A stretch of DNA of 64,000 bases from Haloterrigena sp. H1 (GTDB lineage: Archaea > Halobacteriota > Halobacteria > Halobacteriales > Natrialbaceae). Under the pieces are notes generated by a model. It was not told the origin of the DNA. It made no database searches and saw nothing but the letters and a program-made list of their open reading frames with translations. The stretch covers positions 1,612,001 to 1,676,000 of the forward strand of contig NZ_SMZK01000001.1 of assembly GCF_005938085.1 (NCBI RefSeq), given 5' to 3'. Both the position numbers and the translations under genes were made by a program. Positions 18,680 through 28,500 of the stretch are shown here, piece after piece (position 1 is the stretch's first letter; every line of letters starts with the position of its first letter).

Positions 18680-19420
18680 TCAAAAATCATTACTTCCCCT
18701 TTCTAGCGGTTCTAGATCTTTCTCCCCAGCCTCAACCTTTGCTCGCTCGATCCGCCACTCGTTGTTATCGAACGCGATTTCGTAGTTCTGCTCACTACGC
18801 TTCAAGATCGACTGGATAGCACTCTCGGGGATTTCGAAGAATTCTGCAGTCGCTCGCTTCGACCGACCCTTCTTCACTTCCCTAATGAAGTTCTGTGCGC
18901 GGGCATACTCGTCTGGAACCTGGTACATGAACCCGTCCTCAACGTCGTAGCCGAACGGCGGACGACCGACGCGCTTTCCGTCACGGCGGGCTTTGTCGAT
19001 GCCTTGCTGAACGCGGTCTTTGATCATCCTCCTCTCTGCATCTGCGAACGTGATGAGGATGTTCAGCATTAGATCGCCCATCCAGTCTTCTTTCCCTGTC
19101 GTGTCAACTGGCTGTTCCACTAAATCTAGACCGATCCCTCGATCACGGAGTTCCTCAACGAAAGACGCGAGCTCGCTGAATGATCGGCCGAGCCTATCGA
19201 TCTCTGTTGAAACTACTACGTCGTATTCGTCGAGTTCATCTCGAAGATCGTTGTACTGATCCCGGGCGAGAGATGCACCTGACTCGACGTCGACGAACCA
19301 CGTAATGTTGTCCTCTTCGTACTTCGATACGATTGAGTCGCGTTGTCTCTCGGCATCCTGGTCGGCTGTGCTAACACGCACATACGCAGCGACGTTCCGA
19401 CAGTCTGGTGTTTCTCCCAT
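18680..19420 (-). CDS. Serine recombinase (resolvase/invertase family)
   Basis: The protein is 246 residues. The N-terminal catalytic domain has the nucleophile S17 in AAYVRVSTADQDAERQRDS, with VVVSTEIDRLGRSF and ERRMIKDRVQQGI as further conserved blocks. GRPPFGYD leads into a C-terminal helix-turn-helix (about 175-215). By family it resolves multimers or inverts/integrates DNA. It adjoins the origin, where plasmids keep dimer-resolution genes. I saw no obvious resolution site. Confidence 0.9.
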   Translation of the reverse strand: MGETPDCRNVAAYVRVSTADQDAERQRDSIVSKYEEDNITWFVDVESGASLARDQYNDLRDELDEYDVVVSTEIDRLGRSFSELASFVEELRDRGIGLDLVEQPVDTTGKEDWMGDLMLNILITFADAERRMIKDRVQQGIDKARRDGKRVGRPPFGYDVEDGFMYQVPDEYARAQNFIREVKKGRSKRATAEFFEIPESAIQSILKRSEQNYEIAFDNNEWRIERAKVEAGEKDLEPLERGSNDF

Positions 19421-19480
19421 ACCTAACCTTGTCTGATTTGTACATATAAAGTAAGGGTGTTTCCTTGACGATAAGGGAAA

Positions 19481-19732
19481 CTAATGTTTTTCGACCCAGT
19501 CGCATCTCCCATTCGGGAACGTAATCACCAACCACTCCACAGTCTTCTTATTATCGTCAAGAAACAGAGTTACTGTACTGGATGTTGTTTTCTTCAAATT
19601 ATTAGGCAAATAAACTGTGCTACTATCTGCTGAGAGAACAAAAGTGTTTGATGACTTCACCAAGCCAGAGCGATCGCATACCATTCTATCACCGGTAGAA
19701 CCAAGATGTTCTTGAACAGGTTTTACAGACAA
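19481..19732 (-). CDS. Hypothetical protein, 83 aa
   Basis: The AT-rich ORF starts at ATG 19732, only 11 bp from the divergent TRAM gene. The product is Ser/Thr-rich and beta-like with a C-terminal WLVITFPNGRCDWVEKH. I recognise no family. The shared short intergenic space argues it is a real divergent gene, but evidence is thin. Confidence 0.4.
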   Translation of the reverse strand: MSVKPVQEHLGSTGDRMVCDRSGLVKSSNTFVLSADSSTVYLPNNLKKTTSSTVTLFLDDNKKTVEWLVITFPNGRCDWVEKH

Positions 19733-19743
19733 GACAGTTTCTG

Positions 19744-20199
19744 ATGGACCTTCCAGATAACTTACTATGCCTATTCACTGCGGAACTAGAGGAAACGGAC
19801 GACAGCTACATCATTGAAGTACCCGCCCGTGAGGTATCCAAAGGCCAGTTACAACCAAACCAGACCTATCGTGCAGCGGTGGTTCAGACGGCGTCACCGA
19901 AACGCGAAGCTCAAACTCAAAACAAGGAACGACCAGATTCAACAGCCAAACACTCAGAAGACCACTCCCAGAATCACGAGCAAACGAACCGAGAATTACC
20001 TGTTGAGAAAGGAGAGCAGCGCACCGTAGATATTGAAAGCCTTGGTGATCAAGGAGATGGCATCACTCGCGTTGAACGAGGTTACGTTGTTATCGTGCCT
20101 GATACCGAGCCAAACGAACGGGTGCGAATCGAAATCACGGACGTCAGTAAGAACGTCGGCTTCGCCGAAGTCATTGAACGCAAAGACTACTACGAGTAG
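19744..20199 (+). CDS. TRAM-domain protein
   Basis: The protein is 151 residues. The C-terminal 60 residues form a TRAM domain (EKGEQRTVDIESLGDQGDGI, then VERGYVVIVPDTEPNERVRI), an OB-like RNA-binding fold. The N-terminal about 40 residues are a small beta unit, linked by a Gln/Asn/Ser-rich 50-residue spacer. Single-TRAM proteins act as RNA chaperones in archaea; here the gene rides on the mobile island. No partner gene is evident. Confidence 0.8.
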   Translation: MDLPDNLLCLFTAELEETDDSYIIEVPAREVSKGQLQPNQTYRAAVVQTASPKREAQTQNKERPDSTAKHSEDHSQNHEQTNRELPVEKGEQRTVDIESLGDQGDGITRVERGYVVIVPDTEPNERVRIEITDVSKNVGFAEVIERKDYYE

Positions 20200-20298
20200 C
20201 CGTTCCAGGACAGCTCACTGGGAGAAAGACCCTTTTACGGTTCAGAAAAGCCGTAATTAACGTGTACTGTCAGTCTTCTTCTCAGCAATATCTGACCG

Positions 20299-20457
20299 TC
20301 AACCGCCGCTTTCTGGATCGACGACTTCACCGCATTCAGGGCATTCTGCGAAGACTCGTTGCTCGCCGTTCGTCTCGAACCCGATGATAGCTTGGTGTTT
20401 CGGGACTCTAGCGTTGCAGAACGGGCAGTTTCCGAGCGCCTGGTTTTCGACAGTCAT
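20299..20457 (-). CDS. Small zinc-binding protein, 52 aa (DUF7837-like)
   Basis: From ATG 20457 the product has CPFC (11-14) and CPEC (39-42) and ends GEVVDPESGG. This is the pattern of a short haloarchaeal zinc-binding family often found on plasmids and viruses. An upstream in-frame extension is possible but unlike the family. Confidence 0.65.
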   Translation of the reverse strand: MTVENQALGNCPFCNARVPKHQAIIGFETNGEQRVFAECPECGEVVDPESGG

Positions 20458-20707
20458 AGGGGAACGAGTGTGGAGCCATGAAGCGTGTGACAGGGGAATC
20501 CACGGCTCCAAGCAGTGTGTTTGACGTTTTGGATGAAAAAGGTGTGCCAGCTACAGTGAAAGTAGAATCGCTCTGTAGAGGCTTGATACTGGCCGAACCC
20601 TACGGTATGAAAAACGATGTAACGCGCTGGAGTTCGTGGGCTTCACCAGTGGCGAGAATCATCGTGCGAGAGCGTATTTTCCCATCGATCCCGTGATTCA
20701 GACAGGG

Positions 20708-21844
20708 CTAGTCCAGACTTTGGACGCCAGTCGAATTACCACCTCCGAAGTCAGCTGCTTCGGAGTGAGACGGCTCACGCTGTTTCTTCTCATACGCTTC
20801 GTGCCAGTCTTCGATTATCGGGCGACTCTCGGCACCGTGCTCTGTGCGCCGACGCCGTACTTGGATGAGTGCTGGCGTGTTCATCGCGTCGCCGGAGACG
20901 ATTGCTTGTCCGGGCGTCAGACCAGGTAGTTCTCGGGTGACGTCCTCGCCAGCCGCCTCCACAGACTTCTTGATCGCGTCTTGGTCGTTCGGATTCCGAA
21001 TTTTCATTGAAATCTGCGTCCCACACTGCGACAGTACGTCCGGATCAATCTTTGACGGACGTTGACTGATGATTCCAAGTCCGAATCCGAACTTCCGGCC
21101 TTCGGACGCGATCGTCCGCATAATGCCGAGCGACGGGGCATCTCCCGACGCAGGAGCGTACCGATGCCCTTCTTCGAACAGCGCGAAAACCGGGTGATCG
21201 ACATCAGAGTCACGTTCTCGCACGTCATCAAGACGCTCTTGATATAGCCGGCGGACAAGAACGGTCGTGATGAGTTGCTGATCTCGTTTGTCCAGCGTGT
21301 CCATCTTGAGGACCGTACACTGACATGGATCCACGATTTCATCTAGCGGAACGTTCTTTTCGGGGTGGAACAGGTCGTTCCGCTGGATCGACCGGCGAAG
21401 CCGCCATTCTAACGCGCCGACGCTGGAGTCATCTGGATCGCAAATCTGTTTCATCTCGTGGATGAGGTCATCGACTCCCCAGGTTCGGCTCTCTCGTTTC
21501 TGCATCGAGCGCCACGCTGTCGAGAGCCGTTCCTGCATCCGGTTACTTGGATTATCCAGAATCGCCATGACGTCCCCAATCTCCAACTCGGAAATACGAA
21601 CATGGAGCCGATCCGGATCATAGTACGCGACATCCGGCTGGTACCCGTTCTCCCTTTGGAACGCCTCATGACCCTGCATTTCGTCCAGCGTGCCGTACTC
21701 GCCGTGCGGGTCAAACACCAGTAGTGAAGCGCGGGAACTGGGCCGCATAATCTCCTCGATCAGGACGGATGCGGTGTAGGATTTCCCGCTCCCAGTCTCT
21801 GCGAGGATCGCCAAGTGCGTCGAGACGAACTCCTCGATTGTCCC
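20708..21844 (-). pseudogene. HerA/DUF87-type ATPase, 5'-truncated
   Basis: What remains is the ATPase core. A Walker A LAETGSGKSYT lies only about 8 residues after the first possible start (TTG 21814), followed by Walker B PVFALFEEGHRYAP and the arginine/sensor block GIISQRPSKIDPDVLSQCGTQ. HerA-like proteins normally carry 120 or more residues (HAS-barrel) before Walker A. In-frame homology-like sequence (IEEFVSTH) continues to about 21840, then runs into the 3' end of the neighbouring regulator gene. The gene is therefore cut at the island junction. It would be a DNA-translocating ATPase if complete. Confidence 0.8.
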
Positions 21845-21846
21845 CG

Positions 21847-22491
21847 TCAGCGTTGCTCGAGGAAATCCGTAACCACGGCCGCCTCCGCCTTACGCAGCAG
21901 TTCCCCGGCCGTACTCGAGGCACACTCGAGAACCCCCGCGACGTCCGCGACCGTTCCGGTTCGCGGAACGTCGTAGTAGCCGACCGAGACGGCCGCCTCG
22001 AGTGCAGCCCGCTGGCGATCAGTCAGCGCCGACGGCGTCGATCGGCGTTCGAACGCGTGGACCTGTTCGACGGTGACCGCGCCGAGTTCGGAGAGGTTCG
22101 CGTAGAACGTGCTGAGCGCCGTCGACTCGCCGGCCGCCTCGAATTTCACTTCGCCAGTCTCGAGAAAGACGACGGGCGGGAGGAAGATCACCGCCGCATC
22201 CGCGATCGTCTCGAGAACGGCCGGCGCAAACTCGTAGTCGGCCTGGCGGAGAAACAGGCAGGTGCCATCGGAGACGTCGATGGCGGTGTGGCCGAGCAGC
22301 GAGTCGAGCCCAGTGACGAGCTGTTCGGTTGCCTCTCGATCGCCGTCACACCAGAACAGGGTCGTCGCGTCGTCCGTCGGACTCCACATCAGTAACTCGG
22401 CCCGCGATATCGGCGTCATCTCCACGAGCCGCCGCTGAAGCGGGTGCACGAACCGATCCGGGTATGTGACCGAGAACTGCACGCGTTTCAT
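21847..22491 (-). CDS. HTH-10 (bacterio-opsin-activator type) regulator
   Basis: The protein is 214 residues from ATG 22491. The N-terminal region is a beta-rich sensor of the haloarchaeal type. The C-terminal block LTDRQRAALEAAVSVGYYDV, followed by the PRTGT and AGELLRKAE motifs, is the HTH_10 signature of Bat-like regulators. The stop lies within a few bases of the truncated ATPase, so this is the first chromosomal gene right of the island. Its targets may be the nearby monooxygenase/hydrolase genes, which is inference. Confidence 0.88.
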   Translation of the reverse strand: MKRVQFSVTYPDRFVHPLQRRLVEMTPISRAELLMWSPTDDATTLFWCDGDREATEQLVTGLDSLLGHTAIDVSDGTCLFLRQADYEFAPAVLETIADAAVIFLPPVVFLETGEVKFEAAGESTALSTFYANLSELGAVTVEQVHAFERRSTPSALTDRQRAALEAAVSVGYYDVPRTGTVADVAGVLECASSTAGELLRKAEAAVVTDFLEQR

Positions 22492-22593
22492 ACGACCGCT
22501 ATCAGCTGTTCGGTCAATCGACATATCAATCACACTGATCCGTCGTCCCGTTTCGGTGCGGTTCCGTTCCGGCGGCCAGTCTTCTCGAGGCCG

Positions 22594-23738
22594 TCATCGA
22601 CCGGTCTCGCGTGTGGTTCGTCGTACGAACCGTTCGAACAGCGGCGTGTGTTTCGTTAGTCCGTTTCGCACCCGGCGGAGCAGGGGTGATTCGAGGAACG
22701 TCACCGCAGCCTCGAGTCGGGCCGCTCGCCGGATGTGGTTCGCGTCCGGGCGGCGTCGCCGTTCGAAGCGACGAAACGCCCGGCGAGGCGGTCCATCGGT
22801 GGTTGTCAGCAGTTCCTGTGCAAGGACGCGAGCGTCCTGCAGCGCGAGCGACGCGCCCATGCCGGAGGTCGGATGCACCGCGTGTGCGGCGTCGCCGATC
22901 AGGACGACGCGATCCGTGTGCCAGCGCTCACACGTCACGTCACGAACACGGTCGAAAACGGCTCGGCGTCTGTTTGATCGAGGAGGGCCGGAAGTTTCCA
23001 GCCGATCGTCTCCGCCTGCGTCCGGAGCAGGTCGCGAGCCGGTGGGGACGGCGGCGTCTCGAGGCGAGCAGCGAGATTGAACCCGACGCGATCACCGATG
23101 CGGGCCACGAATCCCTCGCTGTCGGGGTCCAACACGCTGGTCATGTCAGGGCCGATATCGACGTCCTCACGGGACCACAGCGACCAGATATACGTGTCGT
23201 GTTCTCGCACCCGCCAATCGGTGAAACACTGCTCGCGGACGCTCGAGTGGACACCGTCTGCCCCGACGACGAGATCGAACGGTTCGGTCGAGCCGTCGTC
23301 GAACGTGACGGCGACGGCGTCGCTGGTCTCGGTAATGGTGGTCGGCTCGGTGTCCATTCGGAGCCACGACCGCGGGATCCCCGCTCGGAGAGTCGCGTGG
23401 AAATCGCCACGGTGGACTGCCAACTGCAGGGTTCGGTCCGGCGGGATCGACAGTCGTGCGAGGACGCCGTCTTCGCTCGCGCGAACTGCCACCGTCCGCG
23501 GATCGGTTGCTGCCTCGCGGACGGCCGAGAGGCAGTCGAGGTCGTTGAGGACGGCGTGGCCGTCCCCCCAGAGGCCGATACCGTAGCCGCCGTCACCCCA
23601 TTCGGTGCGCCGTTCGACGATCGTCGGCTCTGCGCCAGCGCGAGCGAGGTAAGTGGCGAACGCGAGCCCGGCGAGCCCACCGCCGACGATCAAGATATTA
23701 CGGTCCGCTATAGATTCGGTTGGTCGTGACTCCATCAT
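22594..23738 (-). pseudogene. FAD-dependent monooxygenase, single frameshift
   Basis: From ATG 23738 the frame encodes the Rossmann start NILIVGGGLAGLAFATYLAR and VVGADGVHSSVR, but ends early at 22935. The next frame supplies RVVLIGDAAHAVHPTSGMGA, the second FAD motif, ending 22594. The two frames join perfectly if one T is added to the T4 run (AAAA at 22955-22958 on the + strand). The enzyme is otherwise intact, so this is a homopolymer frameshift or a sequencing error. Family: PHBH-like flavoprotein hydroxylase; substrate unknown. Confidence 0.88.
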
Positions 23739-23805
23739 GCTGGTCCAGAGGTGTGTGCATGGCGATGCAGAGCGGTCGAGCGAAACGAGATCGGTATCGA
23801 TCGCC

Positions 23806-24699
23806 TCATCGGCGTGCGGATAACACCTCGGGAACGGTTCGGAGGAGCGTCTGCAGGTGATCAGCTCCGTCGAGAACCCGTAATTGCGCGGTCGGGAGCT
23901 GTGCTGCAAGGCGGCGAACGCCGTCGATCGGGACGTTCGTGTCGTCCTCGCCGTGCCAGAAGCACACGTCGGTCTCGAGGTCGTCCAGACGAATCCCCCA
24001 GTCCGACGCCGTGTTGCGGAAGTCGGTGACGGCACCGCTCCGGTGCTGGGCGAACGCGTCGACGAAATCCGCCTGTACGATCGCCGCGGCGTCGTCCGGG
24101 ATCGACGCCGCGCCCCCAGCTGCCGTGTACTGGGAGACGACGAGCGATGGATCGAGTCGGGCGGCGAGCCACGCCTGGCCCCGGAAGAGGCCGCGAAGCA
24201 CGGTTGGTGTCTGCGTCGCCAAGCCTGCGAGCAGCCGCTGTGTCGCGGGTGGGGCCTCGCTGACGCCGGGTGGCACGGCCCCCGAAACGACATCGACGCG
24301 GGTGACACGATCCGGTTGCGTCACAGCAGTCGCGAGCGCGTGTGGACCACCGCCGGAAAAGGCGACGAGACCCGCGCTCTCGACGTTTGCGTCGTCGAGG
24401 ACGGTGCTGACGACCGTGCCGGCGTCACGCAACGAGCGTGACGGCCACGGTGTCGAGTGGCCATAGCCGGGTCGCTCGAACGCGAGCAATCGAATCCCCT
24501 GTTCCCGTGCGGCCGTCTCGAAGAGCGCCCCCAGTCGACAGGAGCCGGGTGTCCCGTGGAGAAAGACGACCGGGACGCCATCCGAACAGCCGTATTCGGT
24601 GTAGGCGAGCTGGCGATCCTCGTCCAGCGACGTGGTCGTCAGCTGACGGCTGCCACGGGCTGGTTCCCGGTGAGACGGATCGGCGGCCCACTGTGACAT
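23806..24699 (-). CDS. Alpha/beta-fold hydrolase
   Basis: The protein is 297 residues. PVVFLHGTPGS forms the oxyanion loop and S115 (LVAFSGGGP) is the predicted nucleophile. D252/D253 (WHGEDDTNVP) and H281 (GADHLQT) complete the triad. The nucleophile elbow is A-F-S-G-G. It is probably in one transcription unit with the monooxygenase gene (70 bp apart). Substrate is not predictable. Confidence 0.88.
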   Translation of the reverse strand: MSQWAADPSHREPARGSRQLTTTSLDEDRQLAYTEYGCSDGVPVVFLHGTPGSCRLGALFETAAREQGIRLLAFERPGYGHSTPWPSRSLRDAGTVVSTVLDDANVESAGLVAFSGGGPHALATAVTQPDRVTRVDVVSGAVPPGVSEAPPATQRLLAGLATQTPTVLRGLFRGQAWLAARLDPSLVVSQYTAAGGAASIPDDAAAIVQADFVDAFAQHRSGAVTDFRNTASDWGIRLDDLETDVCFWHGEDDTNVPIDGVRRLAAQLPTAQLRVLDGADHLQTLLRTVPEVLSARR

Positions 24700-24893
24700 T
24701 ACCCGTCGATACTCACCGCTATCGTGAGTGAATACTGCCGGATCAGTGCGGGTATTTATAAAAGAACGGCGGCGGCCGGGGAGCGACGACCGACCGCGTT
24801 CTCTGGCAGTCGAACCTGCAGAGCCCAGTCGGGAGCGACCAACTCACGTCGCCCGATGAACCATATGTGTCGAGTCCGTACCGAACAGTACAG

Positions 24894-25439
24894 ATGGCAT
24901 CCGACTGGCACGACGCGATCGAGACCCAGCGCGAACAGAAGGATCAGTACTTCGGCGAGCACCCACACTCGCCGCTCCCGCCGGACGAACGCGAGTCGTT
25001 CGACGGCCTCGAGTACTATTCAATTGCCGAGGACTATCGGTTCGAACTTCCGCTGCAGGAGTACGACGACCCTGAACGGATCACCGTCGGGACGAGCACG
25101 GACGGCGAACAGGAGTACCTCGAGTGGGGCGAGTTCCAGTTCACCGTCGACGGCGAGGAGGTGACGCTCCAGGCCTACAAGTCCGAGCCCGACGACGACC
25201 GCCTGTGGGTGCCCTTCCGCGACGCGACCAGCGGCGACGAGACCTATGGGGCCGGCCGGTATCTCGACCTCGAGTCCGACAGCCACCGGACGAGCGACGG
25301 CGACTGGATCCTCGATTTCAACGAGGCGTACAATCCAACCTGTGCCTACTCGGATCAGTACGAGTGTCCGCTCCCGCCGATGGACAACTGGCTCGAGGTA
25401 CCGATCGAGGCCGGCGAGAAGGACTACGGGGATCACTGA
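24894..25439 (+). CDS. DUF1684 family protein
   Basis: The 181-residue protein contains QAYKSEPDDDRLWVPFRDATSG and the C-terminal FNEAYNPTCAYSDQYECPLPP that define DUF1684. Three Cys near the end are conserved in the family. Soluble and of unknown function. An upstream GTG (24867) would add nine residues; the ATG is preferred. Confidence 0.88.
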   Translation: MASDWHDAIETQREQKDQYFGEHPHSPLPPDERESFDGLEYYSIAEDYRFELPLQEYDDPERITVGTSTDGEQEYLEWGEFQFTVDGEEVTLQAYKSEPDDDRLWVPFRDATSGDETYGAGRYLDLESDSHRTSDGDWILDFNEAYNPTCAYSDQYECPLPPMDNWLEVPIEAGEKDYGDH

Positions 25440-25464
25440 CCGGCTGTCGCGACTCGCGTTGCGG

Positions 25465-26034
25465 TCACCCGGGCAAAAACAGGTTGAGAAATGCAACTAC
25501 GATCCCTGCCAGCCCCATCCGGACGCCAGCGACGATCCAGTTCTGTTTCGAGATCGAACCGAGGTATGCCCCGAAGGTAAACAGGACGGCCACGCCGATC
25601 CCGATCGCGACTAGCGTCGCCTCGAGCAGCGAAAAGAGGACCTCGTGGGCGAGGAAGGGGAGCAACGGCAGGAGGATACCAATCAAGGGGCCGATACCGC
25701 TTGCGACCGCGTTGATCTTTCGGGCACCCGCGCGTTGTTGCTGGAGCGCTGTATCCTCTAAGTCGGTCAGCATGGCCTGTTCGATCCGCAGGAGTTCGGC
25801 CTGTTTCTCCGCGCGTTCGATCTCCCAGACGCTCCAGACGCCGGAGGTTCCCAGCCCGACGGCCGCGCCGAGCCCGATGGTCACGACGGTGAGCCCATCG
25901 GAGACCCCCGACAGGTACGCGCCGACGACGACTCCGATGGCCGTCAGCGTGCCGTCGAACCCGTTGGAGATGAAGTACCGTCGCGAGATCGACCTGACGT
26001 CCTCGTCCTTGAGCAGCGTGCGGATAGAAGTCAC
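25465..26034 (-). CDS. VIT1/CCC1-family membrane protein
   Basis: The protein is 189 residues with four to five hydrophobic helices. RRYFISNGFDGTLTAIGVVVGAYL resembles the first helix of VIT1/CCC1 iron/manganese transporters, followed by an acidic cytoplasmic helical hairpin (EIERAEKQAELLRIEQAML). It is shorter than eukaryotic VIT1. It lies 12 bp downstream of the DUF211 gene, forming an operon. Confidence 0.8.
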   Translation of the reverse strand: MTSIRTLLKDEDVRSISRRYFISNGFDGTLTAIGVVVGAYLSGVSDGLTVVTIGLGAAVGLGTSGVWSVWEIERAEKQAELLRIEQAMLTDLEDTALQQQRAGARKINAVASGIGPLIGILLPLLPFLAHEVLFSLLEATLVAIGIGVAVLFTFGAYLGSISKQNWIVAGVRMGLAGIVVAFLNLFLPG

Positions 26035-26046
26035 GGCTCAGCTAGG

Positions 26047-26340
26047 TTAGGGGTCCTGCGGCGTCTCGTGGTCGTCGACCATGCGCATCCCGCAGACGAC
26101 GGCGTCGATCGAGTGGACGGTGCCGCCGAGGTCGGCGATAGCGTCCTCGACAGCGATTGCGTCGATGTCTTCACCCTCGAGCGTTACCTTCAGATTCTGA
26201 ACGACGCGATCGGTCTCGATCAACGCGACGTTGACGCCGGCGATTCCGTCCCGGTCAGCGACGATCTGGGTGAACTCGAGAATGTCGGGTTCGTGTGGCT
26301 TCATTACATCGAGAACGAGCCGTCGTATCGGGGCTGCCAT
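26047..26340 (-). CDS. DUF211 family protein
   Basis: The 97-residue protein starts RRLVLDVMKPHEPDILEFTQ and has GVNVALIETDRVVQNLKVTLEG, the ferredoxin-like alpha/beta pattern of archaeal DUF211. It directly precedes the VIT1-like gene. This pairing suggests a cytosolic regulatory or metal-binding partner for the transporter, which is inference from context. Confidence 0.88.
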   Translation of the reverse strand: MAAPIRRLVLDVMKPHEPDILEFTQIVADRDGIAGVNVALIETDRVVQNLKVTLEGEDIDAIAVEDAIADLGGTVHSIDAVVCGMRMVDDHETPQDP

Positions 26341-26507
26341 GCTGTATCTGTCTCACTCGATGCCCTTAGTGACGAGGGCCGACGGAGTCGGACGGACCGA
26401 CCTAACGACGGAAAAGTCACGTGACAGGTCGCCTCGAGAGAGCTATTGCTCGGAGAGAAGTGGTGTTTACGGATGTCAGCGTCGTATCTTATAATGGGTG
26501 AGAGACA

Positions 26508-27089
26508 ATGGCAGACACTGTAGCGAATCATTCGACTGGTCTCGATTCCGATCACGACTGGCGAGTCCCTGCCGGCGGTGGGGTCTTGCTGGCCGTCCTT
26601 GGCGTGCTCGCGATCCTGTTCCCGTTCGTCACCGGCGTGTCGGTGTCGTTGCTCCTCGGTGCATTGCTCGTGATCGGCGGCTTCGCTCACGTGGCCCACG
26701 CGTTCTCGGTGCCCGGCTGGACTGCCAGTTTGGTCCAGTTGATCCTCGCGGTGATTTACGTCGTCGCGGGAATCAGCCTGCTGGCGAACCCGGTGCTCGG
26801 ACTGACGACGCTGACGCTGCTCGTGATCGCGTACCTGTTCGTCGCGGGGATCTTCGAGATCGTCGCCGGGCTGAGCATGCCACGTGAAGCCAACGGATTG
26901 TGGATCGCCGTCAGCGGCGTGATCGGACTCCTGCTGTCCGGCTTGCTCTGGGCCGGCTGGCCGGCGACCGCACTGTGGGCGATCGGCGTGTTGCTCGGCG
27001 TCAACCTGATCGTCAGCGGCGTCGCGTTGCTGTCTGTCGGGTCTGCCGAGCGACGCGTTATCAGCGACGAATCGGCCACTGCTGCGTGA
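26508..27089 (+). CDS. HdeD-like membrane protein (DUF308)
   Basis: The protein is 193 residues with six transmembrane segments arranged as three repeats of a helix pair. It opens WRVPAGGGVLLAVLGVLAIL and contains the GGFAHVAHAF and AGIFEIVAGL repeats typical of HdeD/DUF308. HdeD is linked to acid resistance in bacteria; its role here is unknown. Confidence 0.88.
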   Translation: MADTVANHSTGLDSDHDWRVPAGGGVLLAVLGVLAILFPFVTGVSVSLLLGALLVIGGFAHVAHAFSVPGWTASLVQLILAVIYVVAGISLLANPVLGLTTLTLLVIAYLFVAGIFEIVAGLSMPREANGLWIAVSGVIGLLLSGLLWAGWPATALWAIGVLLGVNLIVSGVALLSVGSAERRVISDESATAA

Positions 27090-27150
27090 ATCGATCGTCA
27101 ACTGCTTTTGTGGCTTCGCCTGAACCATCCAGATCGACCGGTGCGAACGG

Positions 27151-28500
27151 TCACTCCGCGCGGGGCGCACTAATTGCCACTGCACTCGTCGAGGTCCCGG
27201 TCGTCGGCGGGATCGGGTCGGACTCCTGCCCGATGACGAATCCGATCCGAACGGCAACGTTCTGACCGGTCGTCTCTTCGAGACGCCCATCGAGGCGGTC
27301 CGCGATATCCGGTGGAACGGCTGTGTCACTCGGCCGTCCGACGACAACCGTGACGGTCGGGTCGTCACCGAGGATGATGTCTTGGGAGTCGTAGTCAATT
27401 TCGACGCTCTCGAGTTCGTATTCCGAGAACTCGGGCTGGTCGAAGAACTGTTCCGTTTCGGCGGTCGCCTGGTGCTCGAACGTCGACGTCTGGTAGGACC
27501 CGTACGTGACCAGTCCGAGCACGACCGACAGCCCGACGAGCGCGACGACGAGCACCGCGACGCGCTTGAGAACCGAGGCGCGCACAGCACCATGTTGGTC
27601 CGTCACTTCGGGCCGGTATCCACTGGACCAGAAGATCACTAGCGCAGAGAGGTTGATCGCTAGGAGATTGACCAACACCAGCACCGCGGCGCTCCCGGCC
27701 ACCCCGGCGTATCCCCACGCGATGCCGAGTCCCGCCGTCGCCGCAGGTGGGATGAGCGCGACCGCAATCGCGACGCCCACGAGCGTCGACCCGGAGCCAC
27801 GCGAGACGCTGATCGCGCCGGCGATTCCCGACCCGAACGCGATAAACAGCGAGAGGAAATCAGGGCTCGTCCGCTCTGCGATCTGCGGGATCGTCCGGAT
27901 GTCGGTTCCGGGCGGGACGATTACCGTCCCCTTGAGCAGCCACCCGAGCGCGGCGGCGACGGCGATCGCAAGCAGGAGGCCGGTGATCTGTAGCGCAACG
28001 CCTCGAGTCGCCAGTTCGCGATCCGCCAGCACGCTGCCGGCGCTTGCGGTGATCGCCGGCCCCATCAGCGGCGCGACGACCATCGCGCCGATGATCGTCG
28101 CCGAGGAGTCGAGCAACAACCCTCCCGTGGCGATGACGGTACTGAGCACGATGAACGCGAAATACGTCGCGAGTTCCGGTGCGAGACTCTCCGCGTTCGC
28201 CTTCAACTCATCGCGCGAGAGTCGATCCCCGGGATAGAGCGCCTCCAGCGCCTGTAGCCGCGTAGAGACAACAGTCTCGGTCGGCAACACGATGGTGTAC
28301 GCGCTCTCACTGACGCCGGCGGCTCGCAGGTTGTCGAGGACTGGTTCGACGCCGGTCGGTGGCACTGGGAACTGCACCATCGCCTCGAACTCGCCTCGGC
28401 CCGTCTCCTCGAAGATAGCGTAGTCGAGTTCCTGTTCGTCCAATGCCGCTATGACCGAATCGCGGTTCCCCTCCGGAATCAACACCTGCACGAGCCGCAT
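27151..28500 (-). CDS. TIGR00341/DUF389 membrane protein
   Basis: The protein is 449 residues. An N-terminal cytosolic domain (1-110, MRLVQVLIPEGNRDSVIAAL) precedes about seven TM helices with the family blocks LLLDSSATIIGAMVVAPLMG and GGIAGAISVSRGSGSTLVGV-like segment near residue 220. The C-terminal about 120 residues are hydrophilic. Function is unknown; transport has been proposed for the family. Confidence 0.88.
   Translation of the reverse strand: MRLVQVLIPEGNRDSVIAALDEQELDYAIFEETGRGEFEAMVQFPVPPTGVEPVLDNLRAAGVSESAYTIVLPTETVVSTRLQALEALYPGDRLSRDELKANAESLAPELATYFAFIVLSTVIATGGLLLDSSATIIGAMVVAPLMGPAITASAGSVLADRELATRGVALQITGLLLAIAVAAALGWLLKGTVIVPPGTDIRTIPQIAERTSPDFLSLFIAFGSGIAGAISVSRGSGSTLVGVAIAVALIPPAATAGLGIAWGYAGVAGSAAVLVLVNLLAINLSALVIFWSSGYRPEVTDQHGAVRASVLKRVAVLVVALVGLSVVLGLVTYGSYQTSTFEHQATAETEQFFDQPEFSEYELESVEIDYDSQDIILGDDPTVTVVVGRPSDTAVPPDIADRLDGRLEETTGQNVAVRIGFVIGQESDPIPPTTGTSTSAVAISAPRAE

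Noticed and set aside
20478..20696. 72-codon rightward ORF between the zinc protein and HerA genes
   Set aside because: No recognisable features or coding bias, and it lies in a gap between two leftward genes.
14069..21846. Direct repeat of the tRNA-Val 3' end as an att site at the island's right border
   Set aside because: I searched the border near 21840 by eye and found no such copy; only the ISH3 target duplication is repeated.
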